This document shows, in pieces, positions 59,493 through 64,000 of a DNA stretch of 64,000 bases. Source of the stretch: Paludibacteraceae bacterium (GTDB lineage: Bacteria; Bacteroidota; Bacteroidia; Bacteroidales; Paludibacteraceae); assembly GCA_024689005.1 (NCBI GenBank), contig JAILDU010000041.1:1-64000 (forward strand). Reading direction: 5' to 3'. Position numbers and translations under genes: made by a program. The first letter of the stretch is position 1, and every line of letters starts with the position of its first letter. Under the pieces are notes generated by a model. The model did not search any database, was not told the origin of the DNA, and saw nothing but the letters and a program-made list of their open reading frames with translations.

Positions 59493-60908
59493 ATGGGTAA
59501 AAAGAAGAATCTTCCTTTAATAGAGAATGTAGAAATAACAGGAGTAGCAGCAGAAGGCAAGGCGTTGGTTCGCATCAACGACATCGTTACTTTTGTTCCC
59601 AACTGTGTTCCTGGTGACGTAGTGGATTTGCAGATTACGAAGAAGAAACACAGCTTCATGGAGGCACGCGTAGAGCGTGTAGTGAAGCCGTCTCCGGTTC
59701 GTTGCGAGGCACGTTGCAAACATTTCGGAACGTGCGGTGGTTGCAAATGGCAGATATTGCCATACGAGGAACAGATACGCTACAAACAGCAACAGATAGT
59801 GGACAATCTTACTCGCATCGGCAAAGTAGAATTGCCGGAGATAAGTCCGATATTGGGTAGCAAACATATTTTCGAGTATCGCAACAAATTGGAATTCACA
59901 TGTGCAGACCGCAAATGGTTCCCGTGGGAAGTGATAGAAGCTGCAGGTGGTTTAGACAAAGTTGATACAACTTATGGCCTCGGTTTTCATATTCCAAATT
60001 GCTTTGACAAAGTGCTGGATATTGAGGAATGTCATTTGATGCCGGAAATCAATAACCGAATCCGCAATGGCGTTAGAGAGTACGCTCGCACGCACGGTCT
60101 ATCGTTCTACAACGAACATACTCATGAAGGACAATTGCGCACACTCATTCTACGCAACAACCACAAAGGAGAAATGATGCTCATTGTGTCGTTTGGAGAG
60201 AAAGTGAACGATGCTTGCATGGCTCTGCTGGAATACCTGCACATAGAGTTTCCTGAGATAATATCGTTGCTCTATGTAGAAAATCTGAAGTTCAACGACA
60301 CTATTGGGGACTTGGATGTCAAGGTCTATTTTGGTCAAGACCACATCATCGAAGAAATGGAGGACCTGCAATTCAAAGTCGGTCCAAAATCGTTCTACCA
60401 AACCAACACCGAACAAGCGTACGAACTATACAAAGTTGCGCGCAATTTTGCGGAGTTAACCGGAAACGAATTGGTGTACGACCTCTATACCGGAACCTGA
60501 ACAATTGCCAATTTTGTCGCTAAACAAGCACGCCAAGTCATAGGTATCGAATACGTACCGGAGGCAATAGAAGATGCAAAAGTAAATTCGAAGATCAACA
60601 AAATTGAAAACACACTATTCTTCGCGGGAGACATGAAGGATATTTTGAATGATAATTTCGTTGACAAATACGGCCGTCCGGATGTAATAATAACAGACCC
60701 GCCTCGCGCTGGCATGCATGAAGATGTAGTGAACGTTATCTTGAATGCTGAGCCAAAACGTATCGTCTATGTCAGTTGCAATCCAGCTACACAAGCACGC
60801 GATCTGCAACTTCTCGATGCCAAATATCGAGTAACTAAAGTGCAACCGGTTGACATGTTTCCGCATACCCAACATGTAGAAAATGTAGTACAACTATGCT
60901 TACGCTGA
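59493..60908 (+). pseudogene. rlmD: 23S rRNA (uracil-5-)-methyltransferase RlmD/TrmA family, interrupted by in-frame TGA
   Basis: CxxxxxCGGCKWQ iron-sulfur motif and DLYTGT*TIANFVAKQARQVIGIEYVPEA...ITDPPRAGMH...YVSCNPATQARDL; TGA at 60498-60500 replaces an expected Gly codon, frame otherwise continuous. Confidence 0.88.
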
Positions 60909-62317
60909 TTTTCCTATATGCATTCTTTGTATCATTCACGGACAAACCGGCAGATGGCGCACCTGCCCTCTCTGAACGTGCATTAGAGCAACGCGCCAAG
61001 TGGAATATATCTACCGATGATTTGGACTATCCCGTTAATCCTGCTTACTTGGACAGTTTGCGACAAATGGGCGTGAAGATTTATCACACCAGCCGTTGGT
61101 TTAATGGCGCAACGTGCGAAATGAGTGTAGAGAAATCAGTAGAAGTAGAAGCACTTGACTTTGTAGAGAATGTAGAGATGACCCGAAGTAGTAAGAGCCC
61201 GGCTCTTGCTTCGCGCAGATACAATGCCAAATGGCAGAACGAATCGACAAACTGTCTATTGGCAAATACCCAAACAACGTTTTGCTCCGACGACCAATTG
61301 GCGCTCTACAATCTGCATCCTTTACACCAAGCCGGTTTCGAAGGGCAAGGTATCTTAATGACTATCTGCGATGGAGGATTTCACAATGCGGATACACTCA
61401 GTTGTTTTCGACAAACATTAGAACTCGGCCACTTTGATCTCACGGACGATACCGTTCCTTTCTACGGAGACACCGGCGATCATGGCACCAAATGTCTTAG
61501 CACAATCTCTGCCATTACTACTGATTACTACGGAGCAGCAACGCAGGCTCAATATTATCTTATGCGTTCGGAAGAAGACGCTACGGAGTCGCCCAAAGAA
61601 ATGGACAATCTCGTGGCTGCCTTTGAGAAAGCAGACTCGCTTGGCACGAATATTTTCTCTGTGTCTTTGGGCTATACAGAATTTGACAATGCCGAATGGG
61701 ACCTGCCTAAGAACGCATTAGACGGACGCAGTACGCGAGTTTCGCTTGCTGCTACTATTGCTGCTCGCAAAGGCATGTTGGTTTGTGTAGCAGCAGGCAA
61801 CGAAGGAGACAATAATTGGCATACAATGGGCACTCCGAGCGATGCAGACAGTATCCTCTCAGTGGGCGCAGTTGACACAAATGGATTAATCGGTTCATTC
61901 TCCAGTTACGGACCTTCCGCAGACGGACGCGTAAAACCAGATGTGTGCGCAGTTGGTGTTTCCACAGCACTATTTAGTCCGTATGGTTTTGCTACGTACG
62001 GCAATGGTACCAGTTTTGCCACACCTTTATTGGCGGGTTTGGCTGCTTGTCTTTGGTCAGCGCTCCCTGACGAGAACGCAATGTCTATCCGCGAACGTAT
62101 AATTCGCTCTGCTGATCATTATTCATATCCGGATATGTATCGATATGGGTATGGCATTCCTGACGCGTGGAAAGCCTATACAATGGATTTGTCACAAGGA
62201 GCTGAGATAACTGTTATTCAGAAGAATACCAACACAATAAAAATTTTGCACGACGGTCGGATTATCATTCTTCGAAACAACAAGAAATATAATCTATCCG
62301 GCCAGTTGATAAAATAA
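60896..62317 (+). CDS. S8 family subtilisin-like serine protease with T9SS-like C-terminal tail
   Basis: Catalytic blocks MTICDGGFHNAD, GDHGTKCLSTI, GTSFATPLLAGLAA; C-terminus IKILHDGRIIILRNNKKYNLSGQLIK. Confidence 0.92.
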   Translation: MLTLIFLYAFFVSFTDKPADGAPALSERALEQRAKWNISTDDLDYPVNPAYLDSLRQMGVKIYHTSRWFNGATCEMSVEKSVEVEALDFVENVEMTRSSKSPALASRRYNAKWQNESTNCLLANTQTTFCSDDQLALYNLHPLHQAGFEGQGILMTICDGGFHNADTLSCFRQTLELGHFDLTDDTVPFYGDTGDHGTKCLSTISAITTDYYGAATQAQYYLMRSEEDATESPKEMDNLVAAFEKADSLGTNIFSVSLGYTEFDNAEWDLPKNALDGRSTRVSLAATIAARKGMLVCVAAGNEGDNNWHTMGTPSDADSILSVGAVDTNGLIGSFSSYGPSADGRVKPDVCAVGVSTALFSPYGFATYGNGTSFATPLLAGLAACLWSALPDENAMSIRERIIRSADHYSYPDMYRYGYGIPDAWKAYTMDLSQGAEITVIQKNTNTIKILHDGRIIILRNNKKYNLSGQLIK

Positions 62318-62324
62318 AAAAAAG

Positions 62325-62421
62325 GGAAAGCGTACCATATCGCACCGCTACAACCTCCTACCCTTGCTACGGTCAAGTCCTGGGGGAATTCAGAGGGAGC
62401 TGGTCGTATAGGACTTTCCCT
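62325..62421 (-). ncRNA. ffs: Small SRP RNA (4.5S-like)
   Basis: Minus strand GGGAAAG...CCCCCAGGACTTGACCGTAGCAAGGGTAGGAGGTTGTAGCGGTGCGATATGGTACGCTTTCCCTTTTTTT; paired ends and U-tract. Confidence 0.8.
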
Positions 62422-62449
62422 ATGAGATGCTTTTTTTCAAAAGCGGGTG

Positions 62450-62481
62450 CAAAAGTACTGCTTTTTTTTGACATATGCAAA
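62450..62481 (-). promoter_or_regulatory. Promoter of SRP RNA
   Basis: TTTG-CATATGTCAAAAAAAAGCAG-TACTTTTG on minus. Confidence 0.75.
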
Positions 62482-62497
62482 TATTTTAAGAAAAAAA

Positions 62498-63898
62498 TTG
62501 TTAGAAGACTTCATCATAGGACGTATTAAGGCCGAACTGCCATTTGAACCCAACGAAGAAAAAGAGGCTCTATTGCAGGTATTAGGCAGTTTTTTAATAT
62601 CACGCGAACAACAAAAAGCTTTTATCTTACGCGGCTATGCCGGAACAGGTAAAACCAGTGTTGTCAGTGCGTTGGTACGCGCATTGTCCGCACTCAAACA
62701 GCCCTGCGTACTACTCGCACCCACAGGCCGTGCGGCTAAAGTGCTAAGCAGATACTCAGGAATACCGGCATATACTATTCATAAATTCATCTATCGACAA
62801 AACCAATTAGGTCAAGAAGCTTTTTCGCTGAGCGACAATCGACGCACACACACATTGTTTATTGTTGATGAAGCATCCATGTTGTCAGGACATCGAGACA
62901 ATGGAACTTTTGGAAGTGGATGCCTGTTGGACGATCTGGTACGCTTCGTTTACAATGGTCAGGGATGCAGTTTGCTTCTCTTGGGCGATAATGCTCAGTT
63001 ACCACCGGTTGGAAGTCTTGCCAGTCCGGCTCTTGAAGAAGATTATATGAGTCATTACGGGCTCAACGTCAGCAGTTTTGCTCTTACACAAGTGGCTCGA
63101 CAAGCGTTGGATAGCGGCATTCTGTGCGAAGCAACCAAACTGCGAGAAGAACTCAATCAACTCACACCTAACGTCCCTGTAAGCCTAAACGATAACAAAC
63201 GCGACATTATCCGCGTTCCTGGCGAAGAAGTGATTGATACTATTGAGCGTAGTTGGCATGACGTTGGAGCCGAAGAAACACTCATCATCACTCGCAGCAA
63301 CAAAATGACTAACCTCTATAATCAGGGAGTTCGGGCCAGAATACTTTGGAAAGAAGACTTGTTGTCCAATGGAGACCGCGTTATGATCAGCAAAAACAAC
63401 TATTTCTGGGCAAAAGAATACAAAGATTTAGAATTCCTTGCTAATGGAGACATGCTGGAAATCAAGCGCTTAAACAACGAACACGAAATGTATGGATTCC
63501 ATTTTGCCAAAGCTTCGCTGCGTGCTATTGACTACAATTGGGAAATAGACGCTATGGTCTGGTTAGATACGCTAACCACCGACTCTCCGGAAGCCAACTA
63601 TTCACTACAAAAAGAACTCTTTGCACGCGTAGCAGAAGATTATCCGGAGATACGCAACAAGAAAGAATTGGTTAAAAAGGTCTATGAATCACCTTATTAC
63701 AACGCGTTGCAAATCCGATTTGCCTATGCTGTCACATGCCATAAGGCACAAGGTGGGCAGTGGAAACACGTTTATATAGATACTGCCATGAACGACGAAA
63801 GACTCAGCGAAATGGATACTTCGGAGCAACGTGAATATCTGCGTTGGCTATACACAGCAGCCACTCGCGCCACCGAACGTATTTATTTATTGAGATAA
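62498..63898 (+). CDS. RecD-like ATP-dependent DNA helicase (SF1)
   Basis: FILRGYAGTGKTSVVSALVRAL...LLAPTGRAAKVLSRYSGIPAYTIHKFIY...VTCHKAQGGQWKHVYID...LYTAATRATERIYLL; start probably TTG 62498. Confidence 0.9.
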   Translation: MLEDFIIGRIKAELPFEPNEEKEALLQVLGSFLISREQQKAFILRGYAGTGKTSVVSALVRALSALKQPCVLLAPTGRAAKVLSRYSGIPAYTIHKFIYRQNQLGQEAFSLSDNRRTHTLFIVDEASMLSGHRDNGTFGSGCLLDDLVRFVYNGQGCSLLLLGDNAQLPPVGSLASPALEEDYMSHYGLNVSSFALTQVARQALDSGILCEATKLREELNQLTPNVPVSLNDNKRDIIRVPGEEVIDTIERSWHDVGAEETLIITRSNKMTNLYNQGVRARILWKEDLLSNGDRVMISKNNYFWAKEYKDLEFLANGDMLEIKRLNNEHEMYGFHFAKASLRAIDYNWEIDAMVWLDTLTTDSPEANYSLQKELFARVAEDYPEIRNKKELVKKVYESPYYNALQIRFAYAVTCHKAQGGQWKHVYIDTAMNDERLSEMDTSEQREYLRWLYTAATRATERIYLLR

Positions 63899-64000
63899 CT
63901 ACTATTGCCGGACATTAACTAATTCCTTAAATAACTTATCAATGGTTGTGAGAGATACTTGCAATAGAGTTCTTTTTGCAAAAAAGATACCCATTCGCCC

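Overview
This window is a ~64 kb segment of a Bacteroidales-type (Bacteroidota) chromosome. Supporting signs are the -33/-7 promoters (TTTG-N20-TAnnTTTG), a V-type ATPase operon with DUF2764, DUF4831/DUF4835 genes, DapL, and T9SS-like C-terminal tails. Most of it is housekeeping: ruvX, def, mntP, cinA, lon, fabD, the V-ATPase operon, dapL-dapF, murA, murB, nadE, tRNA-Glu, ubiE/menG, groES-groEL, ettA, tilS, aroE, recN, rarA, hemW, a PBP1-type synthase, an amidase, an RlmD-type methyltransferase carrying an in-frame TGA, an S8 protease, an SRP RNA and a RecD-like helicase. The less ordinary content is: (1) a dispersed family of phased 11-bp tandem arrays with changing unit sequence, in intergenic DNA and inside the murB and hemW coding regions, with unit sequences shared between distant loci; (2) an unlisted 46-codon gene (8767-8907, minus) with its own promoter and terminator, next to an XRE regulator and about ten TTCACA/TGTGAA sites; (3) a promoter-plus-terminator sRNA candidate at ~12805-12900 (minus); (4) an AspT/YidE-like transporter fused to a PD40/OmpA envelope module; (5) a small paralogous domain present alone and fused to a GNAT acetyltransferase, each copy next to an 11-bp array; (6) a decayed Rhs tip plus putative immunity lipoprotein. 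All calls are by eye from the sequence; no database search was run.
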